Notes under the pieces: model-generated
Databases searched by the model: none
Told to the model about the DNA's origin: nothing
Seen by the model: the letters and a program-made list of their open reading frames with translations, nothing else
Position numbers and translations under genes: made by a program
In this document: one piece after another, positions 34,501 to 42,051 of the stretch
Layout: every line of letters begins with the position of its first letter
Numbering within the stretch: position 1 is the stretch's first letter
NCBI GenBank assembly: GCA_017432005.1
Contig: JAFRKA010000014.1
Coordinates: 1-64,000 of the forward strand
Reading direction: 5' to 3'
Source: Erysipelotrichaceae bacterium
GTDB lineage: Bacteria; Bacillota_I; Bacilli_A; Erysipelotrichales; Erysipelotrichaceae
Length of the DNA: 64,000 nt

Positions 34501-34913
34501 ATATTCCGCCTCAGAAAACCAATCAGATTTATACTCCAAGATGGGTTGTAAAGATGATGATTGATAAACTTGAGAACGAAAATCCTGGGTGCTTCGATGA
34601 TCCGGATAAAACATTTGCAGATCTATATATGAAATCAGGTCTATATATAACTGAGATTGTAAAAAAACTATACAATAGCGAAGCAATAAAAACCGCGTAT
34701 CCAGACGATAAAGAAAGGCTCAGACATATCTTTACTAAACAGGTATATGGTATGGCTCCAACAAGAATAATTTATCTGATTGCAACTAATTATATACTTG
34801 GATTTGATGAGAATCTTAAACTTGAAACCAGCAACTTTGTTGAAGCCGATGCTGCAGAAGCATCAAAAAAAGGCAAACTTGATAAGCTGGTTAATAAGTA
34901 TTTCAAGTCATAG
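31593..34913 (+). CDS. GIY-YIG nuclease/SF2 helicase/methylase-half fusion (restriction subunit)
   Basis: An 1106-residue protein. Residues 1-115 resemble the T5orf172 GIY-YIG nuclease (MIYAYNTPG, then WTKIGYTE, and an E/EW segment). A superfamily 2 helicase follows: Walker A KPRFGKTLTSYDL (about 150-165), motif II IVDESQEG (about 270), SGTPFKQ, and a C-terminal motor QAAFRAQNPY (about 525). A long charged coiled coil spans about 700-880. The C-terminus (IYTPRWVVKMMID, TFADLYMKSGLYI, QVYGMAPTRIIYLIA) is again the AdoMet-binding half of a methylase, ending before an NPPY. It starts 2 bp after the methylase C-half. I read it as the cutting and translocating subunit. Confidence 0.75.
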   Translation: MPVIKSFTKISPMIYAYNTPGVTYHDGWTKIGYTEKQTVKERIEQQTHTAGIQYKISWMDNALYKDGTGDRFTDHEFHSYLETNKKVEREKGTEWFKTSGQESKQYFDSFAMRLDDEDVNHSNYVLRSEQVRAVQETKDYFETGGKEFLWNAKPRFGKTLTSYDLIRQMNFKNVLIVTNRPSIANSWVDDFNEFISWQTDYIFIAQTDSIANKPGVVSRDEYTKMMIDAATKGKELGMIAFVSLQDLKGSAFFGGKFDKLQWINTINFDLMIVDESQEGVSTAKTERAFDNIHRDHTLYLSGTPFKQLASDQFTKQQIFNWSYADEQEAKKNWNSDSTNPYEVLPTLSMFTYQLSNMIYEKMLKASDMTKDSEAVDFAFDLNEFFATNEAGRFIHEEEIKKFLKTLSTNEKYPFSTPELRKEMSHTLWLLNRIASARALAKLLQNDPVFSEYEIVLAAGDGKIDDVDAIEKSFDKVKKAIAENNKTITLSVGQLTVGVTIPEWSGVLMLCNLQSASSYMQAAFRAQNPYAYDENGTYYRKENAYLYDFDPARTLIIFDEYANNLTADTAGGRGTTEDRKNNITRLLNFFPVIGEDDEGKMVELDAQQVLSIPRKIKSQDVVRKGFMSNFLFANISNIFGAPNVVTNILKKIAPAHEEGTKKDDKTDAASKISLDNNGEVEVSEEFVVGKSKKIFGEKIYEKLENKVDKNLPSVSDSINTSSQTKQVDKLVEDITKSISNTIKEQVVLPAFDEYDPKKSVKNRIEKEVETEVNNKMSKIGEDYKQTINIAQVEHNRRINEAETQAEIKQADEELSKKMNEAISAFQTGIQDITKEIIQSKPEEIVLKLEKSKKEEEKKSVEDSIRDHLRGFSRTIPSFVMAYGDENLTLANFDDYTEDDVFREVTSITEEEFRFLRDGGDIVNPKTGETEHFDGHLFDETVFNDSIKEFLRIKKKLANYFDESQEEDIFDYIPPQKTNQIYTPRWVVKMMIDKLENENPGCFDDPDKTFADLYMKSGLYITEIVKKLYNSEAIKTAYPDDKERLRHIFTKQVYGMAPTRIIYLIATNYILGFDENLKLETSNFVEADAAEASKKGKLDKLVNKYFKS

Positions 34914-34922
34914 TATCATAGA

Positions 34923-34980
34923 AAAGTGGTAAATATTGAAAAATATTATGAAAATATTATTGATATATTACCACTTTTTT
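34923..34980 (+). terminator. Long-loop hairpin with T-run
   Basis: AAAGTGGTAA (34923-34932) pairs with TTACCACTTT (34968-34977), followed by further T. The 35-nt loop is AT-rich with repeated AATATTAT. It separates the restriction genes from the next operon. Confidence 0.65.
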
Positions 34981-34994
34981 GATACTCTTTAGGT

Positions 34995-35219
34995 ATGGAA
35001 AACAAGAAGAACAATTTCAAAAGGGTTGCCGAAAATAGAACAAACAAGATCATCAATATGATTTCTTTGCTGGGCAATCTTGATAATACTTCCTTCTATG
35101 AATATACGGATGAAGAGGTAGAAGCGATTTTTAGTGCTATCCAGACGGAGCTGGACAAGCAGCATGAAAAGCTCATTAAAAAGAATAATAATGGGAAGAA
35201 AAAGAGGTTTGAATTATGA
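34995..35219 (+). CDS. Small charged protein starting the GHKL-type cargo operon
   Basis: A 74-residue soluble protein (MENKKNNFKRVAENRTNKI start, then MISLLGNLDNTSFYEYTDEEVEAIF) ending in a Lys/Asn-rich tail. It is helical and basic. I do not recognise a domain. It overlaps the 935-residue gene by 4 bp, so the two are translated together. It may be an accessory or regulatory subunit. Confidence 0.62.
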   Translation: MENKKNNFKRVAENRTNKIINMISLLGNLDNTSFYEYTDEEVEAIFSAIQTELDKQHEKLIKKNNNGKKKRFEL

Positions 35220-38023
35220 TGGGCAATCTCTTTTTTAAGCTTACTAACTCATCAGAAAAGTATACTGAAGAGCATTTGAGTTCATTGATCGAAGAAATAC
35301 TGGATAAGAATTCTGATGTTACTCCAGAATATCTGATCGGATGCATTCGGCCATATTATCCAAATGTAGCTATCAATTATAGCGCTTTCTGCGAATTTGT
35401 TTCTGAAAAGTATGGAATCAGCAAACAGAAGAAAAGCAGGATCAATTATTTTTTCAAATTGCAGAATACAGCAAAAGAATATACTGAGAAAGCACTTATC
35501 GAAAAAATAGACTCTCTTCTTCAGGATTCACCAAAATCCGTTGAAGAGATTATTGAGATGCTTGATGATATGTATTCCTGTAATATTAATCATTCAGCAA
35601 TTAAGCAACTTATCAAAAGAAATTACTCAGTAGTAAACAAGCTGGTTCTTCCTGTAAAACAGGATAGATCAGACGATAGCAAAACCGCCAATATCGAAAT
35701 AGCTAAAAAAACCGGTAATGATTTTGATAACATGCTTAAAAAAATGGAATATTTATCTGTTATCGGCAGTAATGTGCTAAGAAACAACGAAGATCTTTTC
35801 AGACAGTTGTACAATACTATCAATCAAGATGAATATAAAATAATGGATGCCGTTCTTCTTGTTATGTCCATAGTGAAAAAACAGGAGTTATTAGATCTTG
35901 ATTCCTGCGTTGATGTGTGCATTGATATAAACAACAATGTTGATTACTACACAAATGTTTTGTCAGAGTCTGTAAACAGAATTGATAAAAGCAATTCAGA
36001 TCTAAGTTGTTCAACTTACATCAACAATACATTCATTCTGCAATTACTTGGTACACAAGATATCAAAACCGTGGGAAATATAATCAACTCAAGAATAGAT
36101 AACCTGATTGTATCCTTTTCCCCTGATCTTCCAGGATGTATTAAAGCGATTGATGCAATATCCGAGTCAATAACTGCTCTTACTGTAGACGCCATCCAAA
36201 AAGTCTTTTATGAAGCATTTGATGAAAGAACATTAGAAATCCTTTACAGAAGAAACGGATTTTTAACTGGTGAAAGCGAAACTTTGGAGGCACTTGGAAG
36301 TCGTTATGGTCTTACCAAAGAAAGAGTGAGACAGGTCGAAAGCAAAGGTAATCAGAGAATAAAACTATTTTCAAAGTCTTTAGAGCAATCCGTAAAGATG
36401 TTTTTCAGGATGCACATAAATGAAAAAGGATTCTCGTATAAAAAACTTAATGAACTATGTGACGAAGTTGGAGATCCTTCCCTCGTATACAATATTTGCT
36501 TACTCTTACATCATATGGACATCAACTATAAATACAATCATCATTACTGTTTGGTTTTTGATGCCGATATTATAGAGATCAGCGACATTGAAAAAGCAGT
36601 AGAAGACAAATATGGGAAGCTGATGACACAAAAACAATACAACAGCGCTACAGACCTTGAGAAAGAAATAATAGAAAGTATCTATTCAGTCTGCGGTAAG
36701 GATCGCAATATGTACAGACTGAAGAAGTTCAACAGAACAAGTTATCTTGTTGATCTGATAGCAGAACTGTTTTCGAAAGGATATGGCTTATACAGTGATG
36801 ATGATTATGACAGACTAATTACCGAGTATAAAAATCGTTTAGGTGAAGAGGTTGATATTCCTTCAAAACCTGCTGTAAGAGGCCTTTTGGGTAGAGATAT
36901 TTTCTGTCTTTATGATAGAGGAAAATACATGCTTAGAAACGAATGTGGAGAGATACCAATAGAGATCCTGGAAAGAATGATTGAATTTATACGCGATCAT
37001 TTACCTATGGTAGATTACGATTCAATATATACGACTTTTGAAGATGAATTAAATGATATTGGTATCAACAACAAATATCACATGAAAGGATTATTGGATC
37101 CGTTGCTCCCTGAAGATCTAACCACAAGAAGAGATTACATTACTGCAGCAGAAAACCAGATTTCAGCTACCGAAGCAAGAAAACAGTATATGAGGAGCTT
37201 TGAGGGCCCATTTACCCTGAATGATCTTTTGAAAAAGTATCCGGGTGTAAAACCATATGTTTTCAGTTTTCTGTTATATGAAGAAGCTAAAAACGGTTTA
37301 ATCCAGATCGATGTTCAGAAATATATTTATTCAAATCGTATAACAGTAACAGAGAAACAAAAAGAAAAACTTAAAGAGATAATTGAGAATCTATTTGAAA
37401 TAAATAAGACCAGGATATTATCATCACGAAAAATCTATGCAAAACTGAGAATATCCTATCCTGAACTTCTTGAAGAAATGGATGTTGTTACAAATCAATA
37501 CGCTATGTTCTCTGTCGTAAAATATGTACTTGGAAATGATTATTATTTTGATAGACCATATATATCTAAAGATGCATTCGATGAAAAAGGAATTACAACA
37601 AAAGGTTTAATAGTCAATTACTTAAGATCCTACGATACGATCGACTATGATTTATACAAGAATTATTGCTTGAAGATGAATATCCCGTTCATGTATACAT
37701 TCATGAGTCTGGTTGATGAACTGCAGGATGAGTATGTTCAACTTGATGGTAGAAGAATGACACGCAAAAGCGAATTGAATTTACCCGATAAAACAATAAA
37801 TGAAATTAGGCAGATCATAGAAATGATATTTGGTCGTACTGCCGAAATCAATACAGCAACTTTCACCGGATATGCATTGTTACCACAAATAAAATATCAG
37901 TGGAATAAACATGTATTCGCCGGAATTGTTAGGAGTTACTTAAGTGATATATGCGAGGTTGAAAACATAACGAGAGGAGCTTTGTCAGAAGCGGTAGACT
38001 ACAAAATCAGGAGGTACGAATAA
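35216..38023 (+). CDS. Large protein with a sigma-70 region-4-like helix-turn-helix
   Basis: A 935-residue soluble protein. About residues 335-385 (LEILYRRNGFLTGESETLEALGSRYGLTKERVRQVESKGNQR) follow the sigma-70 region 4 pattern, with the -35-recognition helix TKERVRQVE. The N-terminus carries two related units (KLTNSSEKYTEEHLSSLIEEIL and KLQNTAKEYTEKALIEKI), which look like a duplicated winged-helix module. The rest is helical without a known domain. It is too large for a sigma factor and lacks region 2. It ends 1 bp into the GHKL gene. It probably recognises nucleic acid for the downstream ATPase. Confidence 0.68.
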   Translation: MMGNLFFKLTNSSEKYTEEHLSSLIEEILDKNSDVTPEYLIGCIRPYYPNVAINYSAFCEFVSEKYGISKQKKSRINYFFKLQNTAKEYTEKALIEKIDSLLQDSPKSVEEIIEMLDDMYSCNINHSAIKQLIKRNYSVVNKLVLPVKQDRSDDSKTANIEIAKKTGNDFDNMLKKMEYLSVIGSNVLRNNEDLFRQLYNTINQDEYKIMDAVLLVMSIVKKQELLDLDSCVDVCIDINNNVDYYTNVLSESVNRIDKSNSDLSCSTYINNTFILQLLGTQDIKTVGNIINSRIDNLIVSFSPDLPGCIKAIDAISESITALTVDAIQKVFYEAFDERTLEILYRRNGFLTGESETLEALGSRYGLTKERVRQVESKGNQRIKLFSKSLEQSVKMFFRMHINEKGFSYKKLNELCDEVGDPSLVYNICLLLHHMDINYKYNHHYCLVFDADIIEISDIEKAVEDKYGKLMTQKQYNSATDLEKEIIESIYSVCGKDRNMYRLKKFNRTSYLVDLIAELFSKGYGLYSDDDYDRLITEYKNRLGEEVDIPSKPAVRGLLGRDIFCLYDRGKYMLRNECGEIPIEILERMIEFIRDHLPMVDYDSIYTTFEDELNDIGINNKYHMKGLLDPLLPEDLTTRRDYITAAENQISATEARKQYMRSFEGPFTLNDLLKKYPGVKPYVFSFLLYEEAKNGLIQIDVQKYIYSNRITVTEKQKEKLKEIIENLFEINKTRILSSRKIYAKLRISYPELLEEMDVVTNQYAMFSVVKYVLGNDYYFDRPYISKDAFDEKGITTKGLIVNYLRSYDTIDYDLYKNYCLKMNIPFMYTFMSLVDELQDEYVQLDGRRMTRKSELNLPDKTINEIRQIIEMIFGRTAEINTATFTGYALLPQIKYQWNKHVFAGIVRSYLSDICEVENITRGALSEAVDYKIRRYE

Positions 38024-39942
38024 TGGAAGACATTAGATGGAGATTCCCAGGCAACAATTACACTGCGGATAATGGATTAGATACCGCAGATATGGAAACC
38101 TTCAAAAAGGATGCTATTTCCTCTTTGGCGAGAGAAGTTTGTCAAAACTCAATAGATGCAAAGAATAATGATGTTGAAGGACCGGTACTTTTGGAATTCC
38201 ATTCTTTTGAAGTTGACAGAAACAACATCCCTGATATAGACGATATTGATAAACAGATTGATGCGTGTATTGATACTTGGAGCCTGAACGCTAAAATTAA
38301 AAAGCAGTTGACAGTAATGTCTGACCAGATTAAAAAAGACAAGATCGTTTGCCTTCGTATCAGTGATTTTAATACCACTGGATTGGTTGGCGTATATGGA
38401 GGAGACAATACACCGTGGCATTATTTGGTTCATGGTTCGGGTCTTTCTGATAAAAGTGCAACAAGCGGCGGATCCAAAGGTATTGGTAAGTTTGCCACTT
38501 TTGTAACTTCTCACTTCAATTCCGTTTTTTATTCGACAAGAACAATAAAGAATGAATCAGGATACGAAGGCATATGTAAGCTCTGCTCAGCCAAACAGGA
38601 AGGTACAACTGAAAAAACGCAAGGCATCGGTTATTTTGGAAGCAACGATATGAACGAACCTATACAAGGCGAATTCGTGTTGGATCCAGATTTCAATAGA
38701 TCAGAAAACGATTATGGCAGCGATATTTTTATCGTTGGTTTCAAATCACCTGATGGATGGAAGAGAGATATTATTTCAAAAATCCTGGATAGCTTTATGG
38801 CTGCGATAGTATTTAATTCTCTGAGAATCGATGTCGATGGTATAGAAATAAATTCTGAAACATTGAAAGATGTTGTGTTCAACGATCTTTATATCAACAA
38901 AAACATGAAAAAGAGCATTGTCTCCCAGTATATGCTTTTGACCGATACTGAACACAGATATGAAGATGTTATAACCGTTCAAGAGTATGGGAATGCTCGT
39001 TTATATCTGATGGAATTCTCAGGTGAAGATGAACAATACGCAACAAACAACTGCGTAATGATTCGATATCCTTATATGAAAATCAAGGAATTGAATAGGA
39101 TATCTTCTCTTCCTTGTAGTGCGCTCTGCATTATTGAAAACAATCAGTTAAACACAATACTCAGAAATGTTGAGAATCCGCAGCATACCAACTGGGAATT
39201 CAATAGAATTGAAGACCCTTCTGAAAAAGCCGAAGTACAAGCTATTTATAAAGATCTGCTTGATCAGATCAGAGACAATATTACAAGACACCTGGCAAGT
39301 AGTGATGATACAAAAACCGATTTAGAAGGTGCAGGTGAATACTTGCCTATCACGGAAAACGATGACAAAAAGAGCAAAAATGAAGGCCAGAAAAAGATCA
39401 TCGATAAACCAAATATACGCAAAAATAAAGTTAAAGCAAAAAATATCAACATGAACGCATCAATCGAAGATCCAAATGGAAATGGTGTCGAAGTTGACTT
39501 CTTGAATGCAAATGACGAAGGCGAAGAAGAACAGGTAGTTCCTTCTGGAAACAATAAAGGTGGTGGAGGATCATTACATGGCGATAATGAAGAACATGGT
39601 GACCCAGATCCAAACGGCCATATCGGATTAAGGCACGCCGAATTAAGAGGAATGTCATATTTGTTCTATTGCAAAAATAAAAAGAATAGAGAATATGGCG
39701 TATCATTCTCTTCTGATTTTGATGAAGATGAAGCATATTTTGAACTGTACGCAGTTGATGATGCTGGCGGAAAGGATCAGGTTAATTTTGAAAGATGCTT
39801 CATAAATGAAATACCTGTAGAACCAATAAACGAAAGCATAATCAAGTTAAAACTTCAAAAAGGCCAAAGATACAATATTCTAATGGTTACCGATCAGGAA
39901 GACTTATTCAGTGGGGAGGTTAAGGTATATGCGTATAGGTAA
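38023..39942 (+). CDS. GHKL (Hsp90/MORC-like) ATPase
   Basis: A 639-residue protein. The GHKL ATP site is complete: LAREVCQNSIDAKN (E38, N42), ISDFNTTGL (D115 and G120, G1 box) and SGGSKGIGKFATF (about 148-159, G2 box). About residues 200-370 form the second alpha/beta domain. A charged, Gly/Asn-rich linker (about 410-530, GNNKGGGGSLHGDNEEHGD) precedes a beta-rich C-terminal domain (about 545-639). No histidine-kinase dimerisation box or Hsp90 end is seen. The layout is closer to MORC/MutL-like clamp ATPases. It starts 1 bp overlapping the 935-residue gene and its stop lies inside the next gene. Confidence 0.82.
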   Translation: MEDIRWRFPGNNYTADNGLDTADMETFKKDAISSLAREVCQNSIDAKNNDVEGPVLLEFHSFEVDRNNIPDIDDIDKQIDACIDTWSLNAKIKKQLTVMSDQIKKDKIVCLRISDFNTTGLVGVYGGDNTPWHYLVHGSGLSDKSATSGGSKGIGKFATFVTSHFNSVFYSTRTIKNESGYEGICKLCSAKQEGTTEKTQGIGYFGSNDMNEPIQGEFVLDPDFNRSENDYGSDIFIVGFKSPDGWKRDIISKILDSFMAAIVFNSLRIDVDGIEINSETLKDVVFNDLYINKNMKKSIVSQYMLLTDTEHRYEDVITVQEYGNARLYLMEFSGEDEQYATNNCVMIRYPYMKIKELNRISSLPCSALCIIENNQLNTILRNVENPQHTNWEFNRIEDPSEKAEVQAIYKDLLDQIRDNITRHLASSDDTKTDLEGAGEYLPITENDDKKSKNEGQKKIIDKPNIRKNKVKAKNINMNASIEDPNGNGVEVDFLNANDEGEEEQVVPSGNNKGGGGSLHGDNEEHGDPDPNGHIGLRHAELRGMSYLFYCKNKKNREYGVSFSSDFDEDEAYFELYAVDDAGGKDQVNFERCFINEIPVEPINESIIKLKLQKGQRYNILMVTDQEDLFSGEVKVYAYR

Positions 39943-40837
39943 AAGATTATTTCCATATCCTGTACTTAATAGTGAGAAGGTCTATTCTCAATACAAGGAG
40001 AGCAGCTTTTCGCTTTCTTATGAAGATGGCATATCTGAAGATAAGCAGTTTTACGAACTGAATAATCTACATTGTGACATAGATAGCGAATTGCTAATAA
40101 GGCTTATAAAAGACGATAAAGCAGAGATCATTTGTGTTATCGAATGCCCAAGTACAATGTTTCGGCGGAAGTATGTTCTCCCGTTGGAAGGAATGGATCT
40201 TGCAATTCCTTTGACTGATCTGAACAATAAAGTCAATGTTTCGGCGTTCGTTGCAGCAAAGGAAGAAATAAATGATTATCAGTCTGATGATTTCTTGAAC
40301 GGTTACGAAGATATCTCATTTACGATTGAAAAGCACGATATCCTGGCAGCTGATGACGGTTTTGTAAATACTATCGACTTTGATGATTTTGAAGATAATA
40401 AGCAAAAATCAATTTTCCTTGTAATAAAGGACAAGAATATCACGGATGGCACGATGCGAGTCGAATATGATTCTGATAAGATCACCATATGTCTTCCGGA
40501 GAAAGAATGGAATGAATACGATAAGACAAAGCGTATCTCCAAATTCGAAAGTCTGTATTTTTCTGTTATAGCAATTCCGGCTTTGGGATATGCACTATCC
40601 TGTTTGCAGAGGAATGATCCGTCTGTTGATATTCTCAAAATAGATTACAGATGGTTCAATTCTTTCGCTGCAGCATACAAGAATTATCATGGTGAAGAGC
40701 TGACCGATGATGTTTTTATCAAGATGAATACCAACTTGGAATCTCAAATGGTATTGAACAATCCTGTTACAAAAGCTGTAGATCAGATATTTGGATTTAC
40801 AATCGGATTAAACGGAGGTGATGATAGTGTTGATTAA
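39929..40837 (+). CDS. Unknown 302-residue cargo operon protein
   Basis: I do not recognise this protein. MRIGKRLFPYPVLNSEKVYS starts the ATG at 39929, which sits behind GGGGAGG within the last codons of the GHKL gene. The first 160 residues look beta-rich (FSLSYEDGISED, CVIECPSTMFRRKYVLPLEG). The C-terminal half has an alpha-rich segment (FESLYFSVIAIPALGYAL). The 14-bp overlap with the GHKL gene and 11-bp overlap with the next gene mean strict co-translation, so it is probably a subunit of the same complex. Confidence 0.65.
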   Translation: MRIGKRLFPYPVLNSEKVYSQYKESSFSLSYEDGISEDKQFYELNNLHCDIDSELLIRLIKDDKAEIICVIECPSTMFRRKYVLPLEGMDLAIPLTDLNNKVNVSAFVAAKEEINDYQSDDFLNGYEDISFTIEKHDILAADDGFVNTIDFDDFEDNKQKSIFLVIKDKNITDGTMRVEYDSDKITICLPEKEWNEYDKTKRISKFESLYFSVIAIPALGYALSCLQRNDPSVDILKIDYRWFNSFAAAYKNYHGEELTDDVFIKMNTNLESQMVLNNPVTKAVDQIFGFTIGLNGGDDSVD

Positions 40838-41573
40838 TATCAAGATGATGACCGAAGAAGCATATAAAACCCTTCAGAAGAATTATAAGGAAGTATATGA
40901 AAACATCATTAACCACCCTTCTGATTCCACCTGGTTAGAATCTTTTTTGGGTTTTGAGCCTTATGAAGAAAAGAAATACACTATTGAAGACTTTGAATTA
41001 GCTGATGACGTTGATTATGGCGAGGTTGCTTATAATAACGGTATCATTCTATATGATCATCTGAATGAACTTCCACGATACATTCTTTGCAATAGTAGAT
41101 TTTGGGCATGGATAACTTTTGAAAAAGCATATAAACAAGCTCAACATAGTATAAAGATTACCAGCGCACAGATTATTAGAAAATGGTGGCTTGGCAATGA
41201 CACAAAAAGGTCATTGATGCTCGGTGTAGTTTCTAGGTCGTTTTTTAGAATTATGGTTTCAGTAGATGAAAAGGGTAATGAAAAATATAAGTATTGCAGA
41301 AGATTGTTTGAAGGAATACAGAATTATGAAATATACAGATTTTTCGTTGATAGAAGCATGGGATTGATACCAGAAGTTTCAAAAGGGTTTATAAAATCTA
41401 TTATTGAATGTGAAGAAACTTACGGGAAAGATATAATCGATCAAAAGCTTATTCGTGAAATTGTAAAAGACGCTAGAAAAATAGGAAGTGTTATGTTAGT
41501 TGATACTATGGGAGAAGATGAAATAAATCTAATACTGATGGACAAGATTAAAAGAAGGTTGTCAAATGGATAA
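40827..41573 (+). CDS. DUF6339 family protein
   Basis: A 248-residue protein resembling the DUF6339 family of unknown function. LPRYILCNSRFWAWITFEKAY and ITSAQIIRKWWLGNDTKRSLMLGVVSRSFFR are the conserved centre, and ARKIGSVMLVDTMGEDEI closes the domain. The likely start is GTG 40827, 8 nt after GGAGG. The frame is open from 40818. A diverged, broken copy of its C-terminal half lies at 48430-48735 on the other strand. Confidence 0.7.
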   Translation: MLINIKMMTEEAYKTLQKNYKEVYENIINHPSDSTWLESFLGFEPYEEKKYTIEDFELADDVDYGEVAYNNGIILYDHLNELPRYILCNSRFWAWITFEKAYKQAQHSIKITSAQIIRKWWLGNDTKRSLMLGVVSRSFFRIMVSVDEKGNEKYKYCRRLFEGIQNYEIYRFFVDRSMGLIPEVSKGFIKSIIECEETYGKDIIDQKLIREIVKDARKIGSVMLVDTMGEDEINLILMDKIKRRLSNG

Positions 41574-41601
41574 ATTGAATGAACTGTAGGAGATTGGAAT
41601 A

Positions 41602-42006
41602 ATGAAACGTGACATGGAATTGTGTAGGAAAATACTATTTGCAATTGAAAAACAGTATATCGATGCTTCAATTTACAATCTTAAAATTGAAGGGTATTCG
41701 CCGAAAGAAGTATCATACAACTCGGGTTTATTATATGAAGCAGGTTTAATTTCGGCATACAAATCACAAAACGCAGATGATCATTTATATTCTTTTGCCG
41801 TCGGACATTTAACATGGGAAGGTCACGATTTTTTAGATAAAATTCGGGAAGATACAATCTGGAATAAAACCAAATCAATAATCAAAGGTAAAGTGCTTCC
41901 TATGACTTTAGATATCATCAAGGAAGTCGCCTCTGCAATAATTTCTGCAGCTGTTCAGGGAGCAGTAAAAGGTATCGCTTCGAGTAACATAGAAATTACT
42001 GAATAG
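41602..42006 (+). CDS. DUF2513-like small protein
   Basis: A 134-residue protein. The first 80 residues (KRDMELCRKILFAIEKQY, EVSYNSGLLYEAGLIS, FAVGHLTWEGHDFLDKI) match the DUF2513 winged-helix-like family, found in phages and genomic islands. A C-terminal hydrophobic segment (MTLDIIKEVASAIISAAVQGAVKGI) could be a membrane helix or amphipathic anchor. It starts 28 bp after the DUF6339 gene with AGGAGA ahead. A truncated paralogue lies at 48074-48349. Confidence 0.75.
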   Translation: MKRDMELCRKILFAIEKQYIDASIYNLKIEGYSPKEVSYNSGLLYEAGLISAYKSQNADDHLYSFAVGHLTWEGHDFLDKIREDTIWNKTKSIIKGKVLPMTLDIIKEVASAIISAAVQGAVKGIASSNIEITE

Positions 42007-42051
42007 ATAAATAGACTACATATTTTATTATCTTATAAACGATTAATCAAA

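Noticed and set aside
35216..38023. The 935-residue protein as a true sigma factor
   Set aside because: Only a region-4-like helix-turn-helix is seen. Region 2 (core and -10 binding) is absent and the size is far too large.
38023..42006. Assignment of the GHKL operon to DISARM, BREX, Zorya or Druantia
   Set aside because: The hallmark genes of those systems (DrmA/B with DUF1998, PglZ and BrxC, ZorA/B motor proteins, DruE) are not in the window.
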